NCBI GenBank assembly: GCA_963819785.1
Contig: CAWFXW010000020.1
Coordinates: 186,001 to 250,000, forward strand
Source of the DNA: Palsa-504 sp963819785
GTDB taxonomy: Bacteria > Actinomycetota > Actinomycetes > Streptosporangiales > Streptosporangiaceae
DNA length: 64,000 nucleotides
Reading direction: 5' to 3'
Within the stretch, counting starts at the first letter, position 1; every line of letters starts with the position of its first letter. Under the pieces are notes generated by a model. That model had not been told where the DNA came from, ran no database searches, and saw only the letters and a list, made by a program, of their open reading frames with translations. Both the position numbers and the translations under genes were made by a program. Positions 51,792 to 60,585 of this stretch are shown here, in pieces.

Positions 51792-51846
51792 GGGGGTTGT
51801 GGCACACAACCACCGATAGACCGGGGGTCGTGGCCCACGCGCCCCC
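51792..51846. repeat. Diverged third copy of the GTGGCACAC repeat
   Basis: It begins GGGGGTTGTGGCACAC at 51792 and has a second half-unit, GGGGGTCGTGGCCCAC, at 51823. The half-units are 31 bases apart, against 30 in the copies at 2133-2258. The central part differs. Confidence 0.8.
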
Positions 51847-51944
51847 GTACGGGACTCGCGCACCTGGCGGGCGAGCGGGAAATACAGAGCATTCGCACTG
51901 GCTAGGGGGCGGATCTCACGGATTGAAACAGTTACATAACGTGC

Positions 51945-51974
51945 GTTGACTATCCGCGAACAGGCATCCTAGCG
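51945..51974 (+). promoter_or_regulatory. Promoter of the ABC transporter operon
   Basis: TTGACT (51945-51950), 18-base spacer, TAGCGT (51969-51974). It would leave a ~105-base leader before the ATG at 52086. GAAAC-N6-ATAAC (51924-51939) lies just before the -35. Confidence 0.5.
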
Positions 51975-52085
51975 TTGCCATACTGTTCTATATATGTACG
52001 CCCGTTCGCAGAGCGCACGGATCCCTGGGACGGTGTCACTTCATAAGCGGTCCCGCGCCCTCGGCGCGAGCTCAAAGGGAGATCG

Positions 52086-53480
52086 ATGCACATGAGTGAC
52101 CAGACTGCGCATACCGATAACGACGGGATCAGCCGGCGCGGCCTGCTGCGCGCGGCCGGCGCCAGCGCGGCCGTCGTGGGGGGCGGCGGACTGCTCGATG
52201 CCTGCAGCTCCAGCATCAAGGGCGCCTCGTCCTCGTCCTCGTCCTCCGCGTCGTCCACCGCGGGCGGCAGCACCCAGCCCATCGTGATCGGCTTCATCCA
52301 CCCGCTCACCGGACCGCTGGGGGACTTCGGCACCTCCGACAACTGGATCGTCAGCACGATCCAGAACACGCCGCAGTACAAGAACGGGTTCAAGATCGGC
52401 GGGAAAACCTACCCGGTCCAGATCAAGTCCTACGACACCCAGTCCGACCCGACCAAGGCGGGCCAGCTGGCCAGCCAGGCGATCCTGAGCGACAAGGTGG
52501 ACCTGCTCCTGACCTCGTCCACGCCGGAGACGGTCAACCCGGTCGCGACCCAGGCCGAGAAGCTGGGCTGCCCGACGATCTGCGGCAACGTCCCGTGGCA
52601 GGCCTGGTACGCCAACCTGGGCGGCAACCCCACCCCGGGCAAGTCCACGTTCAAGCCGACCTGGACGACGATGTACTTCCTGGGCGTCAACGACCTGTGC
52701 CTGTCCTTCATCCCGATGTGGAACAAGATCAAGGCCCAGCTGGGCACCGACACCACCGTCGGGTGCATGTTCCCCAACGACTCGGACGGCAACGCGTTCC
52801 GGGCCGCGTGGCCGCTGTTCGCCGGACCGGCCAAGTACACGCTGATCGACCCGCCGCCCTACAACGACGGGCTGACCAACTACTCCTCGTTCATCAGCCA
52901 GTTCAAGTCGAAGAACTGCGAGTTCTTCACCAACGTGCCGCTGCCGCCGGACTTCAACGTGTTCTGGAAGCAGGCCGCCCAGGCGGGTTACAAGCCCAAG
53001 CTGGCCACCGTGGCCAAGGTCCTGCTGTTCCCGACCGACGTGCAAGCGCTCGGCTCGCTGGTCAACAACGTCGCCACCGACGCGTGGTGGACGCCGAACA
53101 TGCCGTGGAAATCCTCGCTCACCGGGGAGACCTGCGCGCAGATCGCCGCCGCGTTCACCGCGGCCACCAACTCGCAGTGGGTGCAGTCGCTGTCCAACTA
53201 CAGCCTGTTCGAGGTCGCCTACGCGGTCATGACCGCGGTGAACAACCCGCACGACAAGACCGAGGTGGCGGCGGCCCTGTTCAACGTGAACATCGAGGGG
53301 ATCGCCGGCCAGCTCAACTGGACCAACCCCAAGAACCCGGCGCCCGGTGTGGTGGACACGCCCTGCGTCGGCGTGCAGTGGAAGCCGAACAGCAAGTACG
53401 GCTATTCAATGGAGGTCGTCGACAATACGCTGATGCCGAACGTGCCCCTCACCTCGACACTCGAGCCGACGAACAAATAA
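52086..53480 (+). CDS. ABC transporter substrate-binding lipoprotein
   Basis: This 464-residue protein has a twin-arginine signal (ISRRGLLRAAGASAAVVGG) and a lipobox L-L-D-A-C near residue 40, so it is exported folded and lipid-anchored. The mature part is a type I periplasmic binding fold of the branched-chain amino acid class (PIVIGFIHPLTGPLGDFGTS; VDLLLTSSTPETVNPVATQA). It does not match the usual Leu/Ile or urea binders closely, so the ligand is open. GGGAG lies about five bases before ATG 52086 and eleven before a second ATG at 52092. It is the first gene of a five-gene operon. Confidence 0.9.
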   Translation: MHMSDQTAHTDNDGISRRGLLRAAGASAAVVGGGGLLDACSSSIKGASSSSSSSASSTAGGSTQPIVIGFIHPLTGPLGDFGTSDNWIVSTIQNTPQYKNGFKIGGKTYPVQIKSYDTQSDPTKAGQLASQAILSDKVDLLLTSSTPETVNPVATQAEKLGCPTICGNVPWQAWYANLGGNPTPGKSTFKPTWTTMYFLGVNDLCLSFIPMWNKIKAQLGTDTTVGCMFPNDSDGNAFRAAWPLFAGPAKYTLIDPPPYNDGLTNYSSFISQFKSKNCEFFTNVPLPPDFNVFWKQAAQAGYKPKLATVAKVLLFPTDVQALGSLVNNVATDAWWTPNMPWKSSLTGETCAQIAAAFTAATNSQWVQSLSNYSLFEVAYAVMTAVNNPHDKTEVAAALFNVNIEGIAGQLNWTNPKNPAPGVVDTPCVGVQWKPNSKYGYSMEVVDNTLMPNVPLTSTLEPTNK

Positions 53481-53484
53481 CCGG

Positions 53485-54267
53485 ATGGCCGAACCACTGC
53501 TTGCACTGGACCACGTGACGAAACGGTTCGGCCGGGTCGTCATCGCCGAGGACCTGTCGTTCACCGTGGGAGCCGGGGACACGGTCGGGATCGTGGGGCC
53601 GAACGGAGCGGGCAAGACCAGCCTGTTCGGCCTGATCTCGGGTGACCTGTCGCCCGGGGCGGGCAGCGTCTCGTTCGCCGGGCGCCCGGTCACCAGGCTG
53701 GACGCGGCGGCCCGGTGCAGGCTCGGTATCGGCCGTACCTATCAGGTGCCACGGCCGTTCTCGGACATGACCGTGTTCGAGAACGTGCTGGTGGCGGCCC
53801 AGCAGGGCGCCGGGCTGCGGCGCCGGGCCAGCTACGTGGCGGCCGGCGAGGCCCTCGAGCGGGCCGACATGACCGCCGAGGCGAACCTGCCCGCCGAGCG
53901 GCTCGGCCTGCTGCAGCGCAAGCGCCTGGAACTGGCCCGCGCGCTCGCGTCGCGGCCCAGGCTGCTGCTGCTCGACGAGGTGGCCGGCGGGCTGACCGAT
54001 CCGGAGGTCGCGCAGCTGGTCGAGATCGTCCGGGGGGTGAACGCCGAAGGCATCACGGTGATCTGGATCGAGCACGTGGTGCGCGCGCTGGTCGCCGTGG
54101 TGACCAGGCTGATCTGCCTGTCCGGCGGGAAGTTCGTCGGGGACGGCGACCCGGCCGCGGTGCTGGCCGAGCCGGCGGTCCGCGAGGTCTTCCTCGGCTC
54201 GGAGGTCACCGCCTCCCTCATCGCGGGCACCCTGACCGAGGACGTCAGCCTGGGAGACCCCGAGTGA
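53485..54267 (+). CDS. Branched-chain-type ABC transporter ATPase (LivG)
   Basis: This 260-residue ATPase has Walker A VGPNGAGKTSLFGLISGDLS (contains GPNGAGKTS), the Q-loop, a degenerate signature AERLGLLQRKRLELARALAS and Walker B LLLLDEVAGGLTD, with the switch His in VIWIEHVVRALV. The C-terminal extension is that of LivG proteins. It starts four bases after the binding-protein gene and overlaps livF by four. Confidence 0.93.
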   Translation: MAEPLLALDHVTKRFGRVVIAEDLSFTVGAGDTVGIVGPNGAGKTSLFGLISGDLSPGAGSVSFAGRPVTRLDAAARCRLGIGRTYQVPRPFSDMTVFENVLVAAQQGAGLRRRASYVAAGEALERADMTAEANLPAERLGLLQRKRLELARALASRPRLLLLDEVAGGLTDPEVAQLVEIVRGVNAEGITVIWIEHVVRALVAVVTRLICLSGGKFVGDGDPAAVLAEPAVREVFLGSEVTASLIAGTLTEDVSLGDPE

Positions 54268-54410
54268 GCGAGCCCGCCCGCGAGTCAAAGGCGCCGGCGT
54301 CGCCTGGACTGAGGAGCGACGAAGGAGCGACGAAGGCCCGCCGCCGAAGGCGGCCAGACCGGCAAGGCGACGCCTCAAGAGGCGCCGGAGGCGAGCGGGA
54401 AGATAGAGCA
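54264..54410 (+). repeat. Dispersed repeat at the start of livF
   Basis: It shares TGAGCGAGCCCGCC, CAAAGGCGC, GGACTGA-GAGCGA and TCAAGAG...CGGAGGCGAGCGGG with the start of the livM gene (56062-56200). Both copies encode non-conserved basic heads. Confidence 0.75.
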
Positions 54411-55190
54411 CCAATATTGGAGGTCAGGGACCTCACGGTGCATCACGGGCAGCTGCGCGCGCTGGACCGGATCTCGCTGCGGGTAGCCCCGGGCGAGGTG
54501 TACGCCATCATCGGCGCCAACGGGGCGGGCAAGTCGACGCTGCTGCGCACGATCGCGGGCCTGCACCACCCGACCGAGGGCTCGATCAGGTACGACGGCA
54601 AGGACGTGACCAGGGTGCGGCCCGAGCGCCGGGCCACCAGCGGGATCGCCCTGGTGCCGGAGGGCCGGCGGCTGTTCCCCTCGCTGTCGGTTGAGGAGAA
54701 CCTGCAGGTCGGCGCCACCTATACGCGCCAGGGGCCGTGGACGATCGAGCGGGTCTACGAGATGTTCCCGTGGATGCGGGAACGCCGCAGTCAGGCCGGC
54801 GCGCAGTTGTCGGGCGGCGAGCAGCAGTCGGTGGCGATCGGCCGGGCCCTGGTGGCCAACCCGCGGGTGCTGCTGCTCGACGAGCTGTCCCTGGGCCTGG
54901 CGCCGGTGGTGGTGCAGCGCATCTACGGCATGCTGCCGCAGATCCTGGCCACCGGGCTGACCGTGCTGCTGGTCGAGCAGGACGTGAGCCAGGCGCTGCG
55001 GGTGGCCTCGCACCTGCAGTGCCTGCTCGAGGGGCGGACCACGCTGGAAGGCAAGCCGGCGGACGTCACCCCGGAACAGGTGGAGGCCGCCTACTTCGGG
55101 CTGCCCGGGGGGAACGGGGGGCGGGCAGCCCCCCGTGCGCAGGGGGGGTCTGGGGGGGATCGTTCCCCCCGAGAGGACGGAGAGGCGTAA
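54264..55190 (+). CDS. Branched-chain-type ABC transporter ATPase (LivF)
   Basis: This 308-residue ATPase has Walker A GANGAGKST, signature LSGGEQQSVAIGRALVANPR, Walker B VLLLDELSLGLAP and the switch His replaced in VLLVEQDVSQAL by Gln-Asp. It has an unusual ~47-residue basic head (SEPARESKAPASPG...) encoded by a repeat that also begins livM, and a Gly/Arg tail encoded by a G-run hairpin. GTG 54264 overlaps the LivG stop. Confidence 0.92.
   Translation: MSEPARESKAPASPGLRSDEGATKARRRRRPDRQGDASRGAGGEREDRAPILEVRDLTVHHGQLRALDRISLRVAPGEVYAIIGANGAGKSTLLRTIAGLHHPTEGSIRYDGKDVTRVRPERRATSGIALVPEGRRLFPSLSVEENLQVGATYTRQGPWTIERVYEMFPWMRERRSQAGAQLSGGEQQSVAIGRALVANPRVLLLDELSLGLAPVVVQRIYGMLPQILATGLTVLLVEQDVSQALRVASHLQCLLEGRTTLEGKPADVTPEQVEAAYFGLPGGNGGRAAPRAQGGSGGDRSPREDGEA
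55107..55170. repeat. Nested G/C-run hairpins at the end of livF
   Basis: Perfect 10-base arms GGGGGGAACG (55107-55116) and CGTTCCCCCC (55161-55170) enclose a second stem GGGGGGC/GCCCCCC. Two further G7 runs lie at 55142-55158. Confidence 0.85.
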
Positions 55191-56065
55191 TGGTCTGGGT
55201 CAACGACATCATCCAGGGCATTCTGGTCGGCGGCCTGTACGCGCTGTTCGCCTGCGGGCTCTCGCTGATGTTCGGGGTCATGAAGGTGGTCAACCTGGCC
55301 CACGGCGACCTGGCGGTCATCGGCGGCTACGTCGCGGTCGGCGTCATCACCGTCACCCACATCCCGGTGCTGTGGTCGTTCGTGATCGTGGTGCCGCTGA
55401 TGGCGGTGCTGGGCTACGTGCTGCAGCGGACCGTGATCCAGGCCGCGCTCGACCGCAGCGTCCTGACCACGCTGCTGGTCACGTTCGGGCTGTCGGTGGT
55501 GATCGAGAACGGGCTGCTGCAGTTCTTCAACGCCGGCAGCCACTCGCTCGGGGTCGACAACGCGATCATCACCGGCGCGTTCTCGATCGGCTCGCAGATC
55601 AGCATCGCGTACCTGCTGCTGCTGATCTTCGCCGTGGCCGTGGTGGTCCTGCTGGGCCTGCAGTACTACCTGTCCCGGTCCCGGTACGGCCGGCTGATCC
55701 GGGCCGTGGCCGACGACAAGGAGGCCGCGCAGCTGTCCGGGATCGACTACCGGCACGTGTTCGGGATCGCGGCGGCCATCGCGTTCGGCACGGTGGCGCT
55801 GGCCGGCATCGCCTACGGCATGTACTCCCAGTTCGCGCCCACCACCGGGACGGACACGATCCTGCTGTTCGCGTTCGCCGCGGTGGTCATCGGCGGGCTC
55901 GGCTCGCTGTGGGGGACGCTGCTCGGCGGGGTGATCCTCGGCGTGGCCCAGGCGATCGGCGCCCAGATCAGCGGGTCGGATGAGTTCCTGGCCGGGTACG
56001 TCGTGTTCCTGGCCGTGCTGGTCCTGCGCCCGCAGGGGCTTATCGCCCGGAGGGGCACGACATGA
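55190..56065 (+). CDS. Branched-chain-type ABC permease (LivH)
   Basis: This 291-residue permease has about eight hydrophobic segments. It starts MVWVNDIIQGILVGGLYALF, has the LivH motif GLSLMFGVMKVVNLAHGDLA and, late, LFAFAAVVIGGLGSLWGTLL with the EAA-like loop. ATG 55190 overlaps the livF stop by one base. Together with LivM it forms the transmembrane channel. Confidence 0.93.
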   Translation: MVWVNDIIQGILVGGLYALFACGLSLMFGVMKVVNLAHGDLAVIGGYVAVGVITVTHIPVLWSFVIVVPLMAVLGYVLQRTVIQAALDRSVLTTLLVTFGLSVVIENGLLQFFNAGSHSLGVDNAIITGAFSIGSQISIAYLLLLIFAVAVVVLLGLQYYLSRSRYGRLIRAVADDKEAAQLSGIDYRHVFGIAAAIAFGTVALAGIAYGMYSQFAPTTGTDTILLFAFAAVVIGGLGSLWGTLLGGVILGVAQAIGAQISGSDEFLAGYVVFLAVLVLRPQGLIARRGTT

Positions 56066-56200
56066 GCGAGCCCGCCGGGACTCCCCCCCGAGCCAAAGGG
56101 CGCGCCGCCGACTGGACTGACGAGCGAGGAACGAGCGAGGAGGGAAGGAGGCGGGTCAAGAGCGCTCGGAGGCGAGCGGGGGAAAACACAGCTGAAACCA
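56062..56200 (+). repeat. Dispersed repeat at the start of livM
   Basis: Related to 54264-54410, sharing the same ordered blocks. It contains GACGAGCGAGGAACGAGCGA runs and codes a non-conserved head. Confidence 0.75.
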
Positions 56201-57246
56201 CGGCCCGTTCGGCCGAAAAATACCGGGTGACACGGTCACGCAGGAACGTGGCCTGGACCGGCCTCGGCGCCCTGGTGGTCGTGGTGGTGCTGGCGCTGTT
56301 CCCCTACATCGTGGGCGCCGGGACCGAGACCATCCTGGTGCAGGCGTTCATCATCTTGACCCTGGCCAGCATGTGGAACCTGCTGGCCGGGTATGCGGGC
56401 CTGGTATCGGTGGGGCAACAGGGGTTCGTGGGGCTCGGTGCTTACTTCGTGCTGATCCTCAACATCCACAACATCTCGATGTTCACCGCGCTCCCGATCG
56501 CGGCCATCGGCTGCGGCGTCGCCGCCGTGCCGATGTGGTGGCTGGTATCGCGGCTGCGCAGCGGCTACTTCGCGATCGCCACCTGGGTGCTCGCGACGAC
56601 CATCTTGCTGATCATCGAGAAGTTCCCCTCCATCGGCGGCGGCACCGGGCTGTCGCTGCCGCACACGCCCAGTCTGAGTTCGGCGGTGCTCGAGGCCTAC
56701 ACGTTCTGGATCGGGCTGGCGGTCACGGTGGCCGCCCTGCTCGGCGTGTACCTGCTGCTGCGCAGCAGGCTGGGCCTGGTGCTCACCGCCGTGCGCGACG
56801 ATGAGGTGGCCGCGCGCAGCTCGGGGGCGCGGGTAGGCCTGGCCCGGATGATCGTCTTCGTCGTGGCCGGGATCGGGTGCGGCGCGGCCGGCGCGCTGCT
56901 GGCCGTCAGCCAGCTGATCGTGCAGCCCACCGCGGTGTTCAGCGTGCAGTGGACGGCCTACATGGCGTTCGCGGTGATCATCGGCGGGCTGGGCACGATC
57001 GAGGGGCCGATCCTCGGCACGATCGTGTACATGGTGCTGCAGCAGACCCTGCAGTCCTACAACGCGTGGTACCTGATCGTCTTGGGCCTGGTCGCGATGG
57101 CGATCGCGATCTTCGCGCGGCGCGGGCTGTGGGGGCTGGTCGACGAGCACCTGCACGTCAGGCTGTTCCCGGTCGGGTACTGGCTGTGGGATCCGGGCGC
57201 CCGCGGCAATGGTTCCGGACGGCGGCGGGTCGGCCGGCGCGGCTAG
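56062..57246 (+). CDS. Branched-chain-type ABC permease (LivM)
   Basis: This 394-residue permease has an unusual ~65-residue charged head before its first segment (NVAWTGLGALVVVVVLALFP), followed by the LivM features MWNLLAGYAGLVSVGQQGFV, GLGAYFVLILN and AVIIGGLGTIEGPILGTIVY. The head is encoded by the same dispersed repeat as that of LivF. ATG 56062 overlaps the livH stop (ATGA). It is the last gene of the operon. Confidence 0.92.
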   Translation: MSEPAGTPPRAKGRAADWTDERGTSEEGRRRVKSARRRAGENTAETTARSAEKYRVTRSRRNVAWTGLGALVVVVVLALFPYIVGAGTETILVQAFIILTLASMWNLLAGYAGLVSVGQQGFVGLGAYFVLILNIHNISMFTALPIAAIGCGVAAVPMWWLVSRLRSGYFAIATWVLATTILLIIEKFPSIGGGTGLSLPHTPSLSSAVLEAYTFWIGLAVTVAALLGVYLLLRSRLGLVLTAVRDDEVAARSSGARVGLARMIVFVVAGIGCGAAGALLAVSQLIVQPTAVFSVQWTAYMAFAVIIGGLGTIEGPILGTIVYMVLQQTLQSYNAWYLIVLGLVAMAIAIFARRGLWGLVDEHLHVRLFPVGYWLWDPGARGNGSGRRRVGRRG

Positions 57247-57249
57247 GCT
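57244..57249 (+). promoter_or_regulatory. -10 element of the DNA ligase gene
   Basis: TAGGCT overlaps the livM stop and ends six bases before the GTG at 57256; no Shine-Dalgarno. Confidence 0.45.
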
Positions 57250-57255
57250 GGGCCG

Positions 57256-58806
57256 GTGCTGCTGGGGCGGGTTGCGGAGGTGTCGCGGGAGGTAGGCGCG
57301 ACCAGTGCGCGGCTGACGAAGGTGGAGTTGCTGGCGGGCGCGCTGCGCGAGGCCGGGCCGGCCGAGGTGCCGATCGCGGTCGCGTACCTGTCGGGTGAGC
57401 TGCCGCAGCGGCAGATCGGGGTGGGGTGGGCGGCGCTGCGGGGGGCATCGGGAGGTGGTCCCCCCGGGCAAGCAGAGCGGGACGGGTTCCCGGCGGCTGC
57501 GGTCCCGACGCTTTCGCTGAGCGAGGTGGACGCGGGGTTTTCGGCGATCGGAGCGGTGAGCGGGAAGGGTTCGGCGGCGGCACGCAAGGCGCTGGTCGGG
57601 GAGCTGTTCGGCCGGGCCACCGCGGACGAGCAGCGCTTCTTGTTCGGATTGCTCTCGGGTGAGCTGCGGCAGGGGGCACTGGAGGGGGTCATGACCGACG
57701 CGGTGGCCCGGGCCGCGTCGGTGCCGGTCGCAGACGTGCGCCGGGCGATGATGCTGTGCGGCTCGCTGGGCGCGGCGGCGACCGCGGCGCTGGCGGGGGG
57801 CAGCGCGGCGCTGGCGGCGTTCGGGCTCGAGGTGGGGCGGCCGGTGCGACCGATGCTCGCGGCCAGCGCGGCGAGCCTTTCCGAGGCGCTGGAGAAGATC
57901 GGCCCGGGCGTGCCGGCGGCGGTGGAGTGGAAGCTGGACGGGATCCGGATCCAGGCGCACCTGTCCGCCGGATCGGTGCGGTTGTTCACCCGGACCCTGG
58001 ATGACATCACCGGGCGGCTGCCGGAGGTGGTCGCGGTCCTGGGCACGCTGCCGGTGCGGGCGGCGGTGCTGGACGGCGAGCTGATCGCGCTGCGCTCTGA
58101 TGAGCGGCCGATGCCGTTCCAGGACACCGCGTCACGGGCCGCCAGCTCCGAGGGGCCGCCGCTGTCGGTGTTCCTGTTCGACGCGCTGCACCTGGACGGC
58201 GTGGACCTGATCGACCTGCCGGACCGGAAGCGGCACGCCGAGCTGGCCCGGGCGGTGCCGGCGTCGCTGTTGATGCCGCGTCTGGTGACGGCCTCGGAGC
58301 CGGCGGCGGCGGAGTTCTTCGGCGACGCGGTGGCCCGCGGGCACGAGGGCGTGGTGGTCAAATCGCTGGACACGACGTACGCGGCGGGCCGCCGGGGCGC
58401 CGGGTGGATCAAGGTCAAGCCGCGGCACACGCTGGACCTGGTCGTGCTGGCCGTCGAATGGGGGCACGGGCGGCGGCGCGGCTGGCTGTCCAACCTGCAC
58501 CTGGGGGCGCGCGACCCCGAGACGGGCGGGTTCGTGATGCTGGGCAAGACGTTCAAGGGGCTGACCGACGAGCTGCTGACCTGGCAGACTACGCGCCTGC
58601 TGGCGCTGGAGTCCCGGCGGGACTCCTACACGGTCTACGTCCGGCCGGAGCTGGTGGTGGAGATCGCGTTCGACGGCGTGCAGCGCAGCCCGCGCTATCC
58701 GGGCGGGCTGGCGCTGCGCTTCGCCCGGGTGCTGCGCTACCGCGAGGACAAGCCCGCCGCCGAGGCCGACACCATCGACATGGTGCGCGCCCTGGCCCCG
58801 CAGTAG
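57256..58806 (+). CDS. ATP-dependent DNA ligase
   Basis: This 516-residue ligase has the adenylation motif EWKLDGIRIQAHL (KxDG, about 217-229), motif III LFDALHLDG, motif IV HEGVVVKSLDTTYAAGR, motif V WIKVKPRHTLDLVVLAVEWG and a C-terminal OB fold (YVRPELVVEIAFDGVQRSPR). The N-terminal ~190 residues fit the LigB-type DNA-binding domain. Such ligases supplement the NAD-dependent LigA in actinobacteria. It has no repair partner next to it. A G/C-run at 57440-57470 adds a G-G-G-P-P-G insert. Confidence 0.92.
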   Translation: MLLGRVAEVSREVGATSARLTKVELLAGALREAGPAEVPIAVAYLSGELPQRQIGVGWAALRGASGGGPPGQAERDGFPAAAVPTLSLSEVDAGFSAIGAVSGKGSAAARKALVGELFGRATADEQRFLFGLLSGELRQGALEGVMTDAVARAASVPVADVRRAMMLCGSLGAAATAALAGGSAALAAFGLEVGRPVRPMLAASAASLSEALEKIGPGVPAAVEWKLDGIRIQAHLSAGSVRLFTRTLDDITGRLPEVVAVLGTLPVRAAVLDGELIALRSDERPMPFQDTASRAASSEGPPLSVFLFDALHLDGVDLIDLPDRKRHAELARAVPASLLMPRLVTASEPAAAEFFGDAVARGHEGVVVKSLDTTYAAGRRGAGWIKVKPRHTLDLVVLAVEWGHGRRRGWLSNLHLGARDPETGGFVMLGKTFKGLTDELLTWQTTRLLALESRRDSYTVYVRPELVVEIAFDGVQRSPRYPGGLALRFARVLRYREDKPAAEADTIDMVRALAPQ

Positions 58807-58809
58807 CGG

Positions 58810-60480
58810 CTACTTCTTCTTGTTGTCGCGGCGTTTGTCGCCGCCGCGGAAGGCGGCGGGGATGTTGCCTTGCGAGGGGGACGGGAAGTTCAGGCCGGGC
58901 GGCAGGTTGGCCAGGCCGTCGGCGAGGCTCTCCGGGAAGCCTTCGGGCAAGACGCCCAGGCCGCCCGCTCGTCCTGCGCCCGCGCCGGGGCCGCCTGCGC
59001 CCGCGCCGGGGCCCGCCGGGGTGCCGGCCTGGTCCTGAGCGGCACGGGCGAGTTCGGCGGCGCGACGGGGGTCGCCGCTGCGGGCCGGCTTCTTCTTGCC
59101 CTTCTTGCCGGTGCGGGCGGACTTGGCCGCCGTCCGTCTGGCCATCGCGCTCATGCCCGGGGGCATGCCGGGGATACCGCCGCTGAACATGGCCTTCATC
59201 TGCTTCTGGCCCTCGAAGAAGTTCGTGACCAGCTGGGAGACCTCGCCGATGGCGACACCGGAGCCCTTGGCGATGCGGGCCCGGCGCGAGCCGTTGATGA
59301 TCTTGGGGTTGCGCCGTTCCTCGGGGGTCATGGACCGGACGATGGCCTCGGCGCGGTCCAGATCCTTGTCGTTGACCTGGGAGAGCAGTTCCCGGTTCTT
59401 GGCCGCGCCGGGTAGCATGCCCAGCAGGTTCCCGATCGGGCCGAGCTTGCGGACCATGGACAGCTGCTCGACGAAGTCTTCGAGCGTGAAGCCCTCGCCC
59501 GAGGCGATCCGGCCGGCCAGGTCGGCGGTCTGCTCGGCGTCGAAGGTCTTCTCGGCCTGCTCGATCAGGGTCAAGATGTCGCCCAGGTCGAGGATCCGCG
59601 ACGCCATCCGGTCGGGGTGGAACAGGTCGAAGTCCTCGAGCTTCTCGCCCGAGGAGGCGAACATGATCGGCCGGTCGGTCAGCCCCACGATGGACAGCGC
59701 GGCGCCGCCTCGGGCGTCGCTGTCGAGCTTGGTCAGCGCGACGCCGTTGTAGCCGACCCCGTCCAGGAAGGCCTGCGCGGTGGCCACCGCGTCCTGGCCG
59801 ATCATCGCGTCGACCACGAACACGATCTCGTCCGGGTCGGTGGCGTCCCTGATCGCCCGGGCCTGGGCCATCATGTCTTCGTCCACGCCCAGCCGGCCGG
59901 CCGTGTCGATGATGACCATGTTCTGCTGGCGGCGCCGGGCCTCGTCCAGCGACTGCCGCGCGACCTGGACCGGATCGCCGACGCCGCTGCCGGGCTCGGG
60001 GGCGTAGACCGGCACGCCGGCCCGCTCGCCGAGCACCTGGAGCTGCTGCACCGCGTTGGGTCGCTGCAGGTCGGCCGCGACCAGCATCGGCGTGTTGCCC
60101 TGACCCTTGAGCCACAGCGCGAGCTTGGCGGCCAGCGTGGTCTTACCGGAGCCCTGCAGGCCGGCCAGCATGAGGACGGTGGGGGGCACCTTCGCGAAGC
60201 GCAGCCGCCGGGCCTCACCGCCGAGGATGCCGATCAGCTCTTCGTTGACGATCTTGATGACCTGCTGGGCGGGGTTCAGCGCGGCGGAGACTTCCTCGCC
60301 GTTGGCCCGCTCCTTGACCCGGGCGATGAACTGCCTGACCACCGGGAGCGCGACGTCCGCCTCGAGCAGGGCGATGCGGATCTCCCGCGTGGTCGCGTCG
60401 ATGTCGGCAGCGGACAGCCGTCCCCGGCCGCGCAGCGCCGAAAAGACCTGCGTCAACCGGTCAGATAGGGTCTCAAACAC
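58810..60480 (-). CDS. ffh: Signal recognition particle protein Ffh
   Basis: Ffh binds signal peptides and 4.5S RNA to target proteins to the membrane. The 556-residue protein has the N domain MFETLSDRLTQVFSALRGRG, the GTPase motifs LAGLQGSGKTTLAAKLALWL, IDTAGRLGVDEDMMAQA and ALTKLDSDARGGAALS, then the M domain with SRRARIAKGSG and methionine-rich QKQMKAMFSGGIPGMPPGMS. The last ~90 residues are a Gly/Ala/Pro/Lys-rich tail longer than usual. It starts with GTG and has TAGCCT seven bases before it. Confidence 0.96.
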   Translation of the reverse strand: MFETLSDRLTQVFSALRGRGRLSAADIDATTREIRIALLEADVALPVVRQFIARVKERANGEEVSAALNPAQQVIKIVNEELIGILGGEARRLRFAKVPPTVLMLAGLQGSGKTTLAAKLALWLKGQGNTPMLVAADLQRPNAVQQLQVLGERAGVPVYAPEPGSGVGDPVQVARQSLDEARRRQQNMVIIDTAGRLGVDEDMMAQARAIRDATDPDEIVFVVDAMIGQDAVATAQAFLDGVGYNGVALTKLDSDARGGAALSIVGLTDRPIMFASSGEKLEDFDLFHPDRMASRILDLGDILTLIEQAEKTFDAEQTADLAGRIASGEGFTLEDFVEQLSMVRKLGPIGNLLGMLPGAAKNRELLSQVNDKDLDRAEAIVRSMTPEERRNPKIINGSRRARIAKGSGVAIGEVSQLVTNFFEGQKQMKAMFSGGIPGMPPGMSAMARRTAAKSARTGKKGKKKPARSGDPRRAAELARAAQDQAGTPAGPGAGAGGPGAGAGRAGGLGVLPEGFPESLADGLANLPPGLNFPSPSQGNIPAAFRGGDKRRDNKKK

Positions 60481-60487
60481 GTTAACC

Positions 60488-60493
60488 AGGCTA
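60488..60493 (-). promoter_or_regulatory. -10 element of ffh
   Basis: On the minus strand TAGCCT ends seven bases before the GTG at 60480, with no Shine-Dalgarno between. Confidence 0.45.
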
Positions 60494-60525
60494 CCGGTTG
60501 GCCGGCCCTGGGCCAGCCAGCCCGT

Positions 60526-60585
60526 TAAATAGCCAGGCCCCTAGATAGCCAGCCCCTAGATAGCCAGCCCCTAGATAGCCAGCGC
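60526..60585. repeat. 15-base tandem repeat at the glnD stop codon
   Basis: CTAGATAGCCAGCCC units start at 60541, 60556 and 60571, with a diverged one at 60526. The last unit contains the end and stop codon of glnD, so the array duplicates that stop. Confidence 0.9.

Larger units (their letters stand above)
51516..52085. other. Intergenic region between rpsP and the ABC operon
   Basis: These 570 bases hold no credible gene. They contain a copy of the GTGGCACAC repeat (51792-51846), the divergent promoters of rpsP and the ABC operon, and an AT-rich patch from about 51900. Confidence 0.6.
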
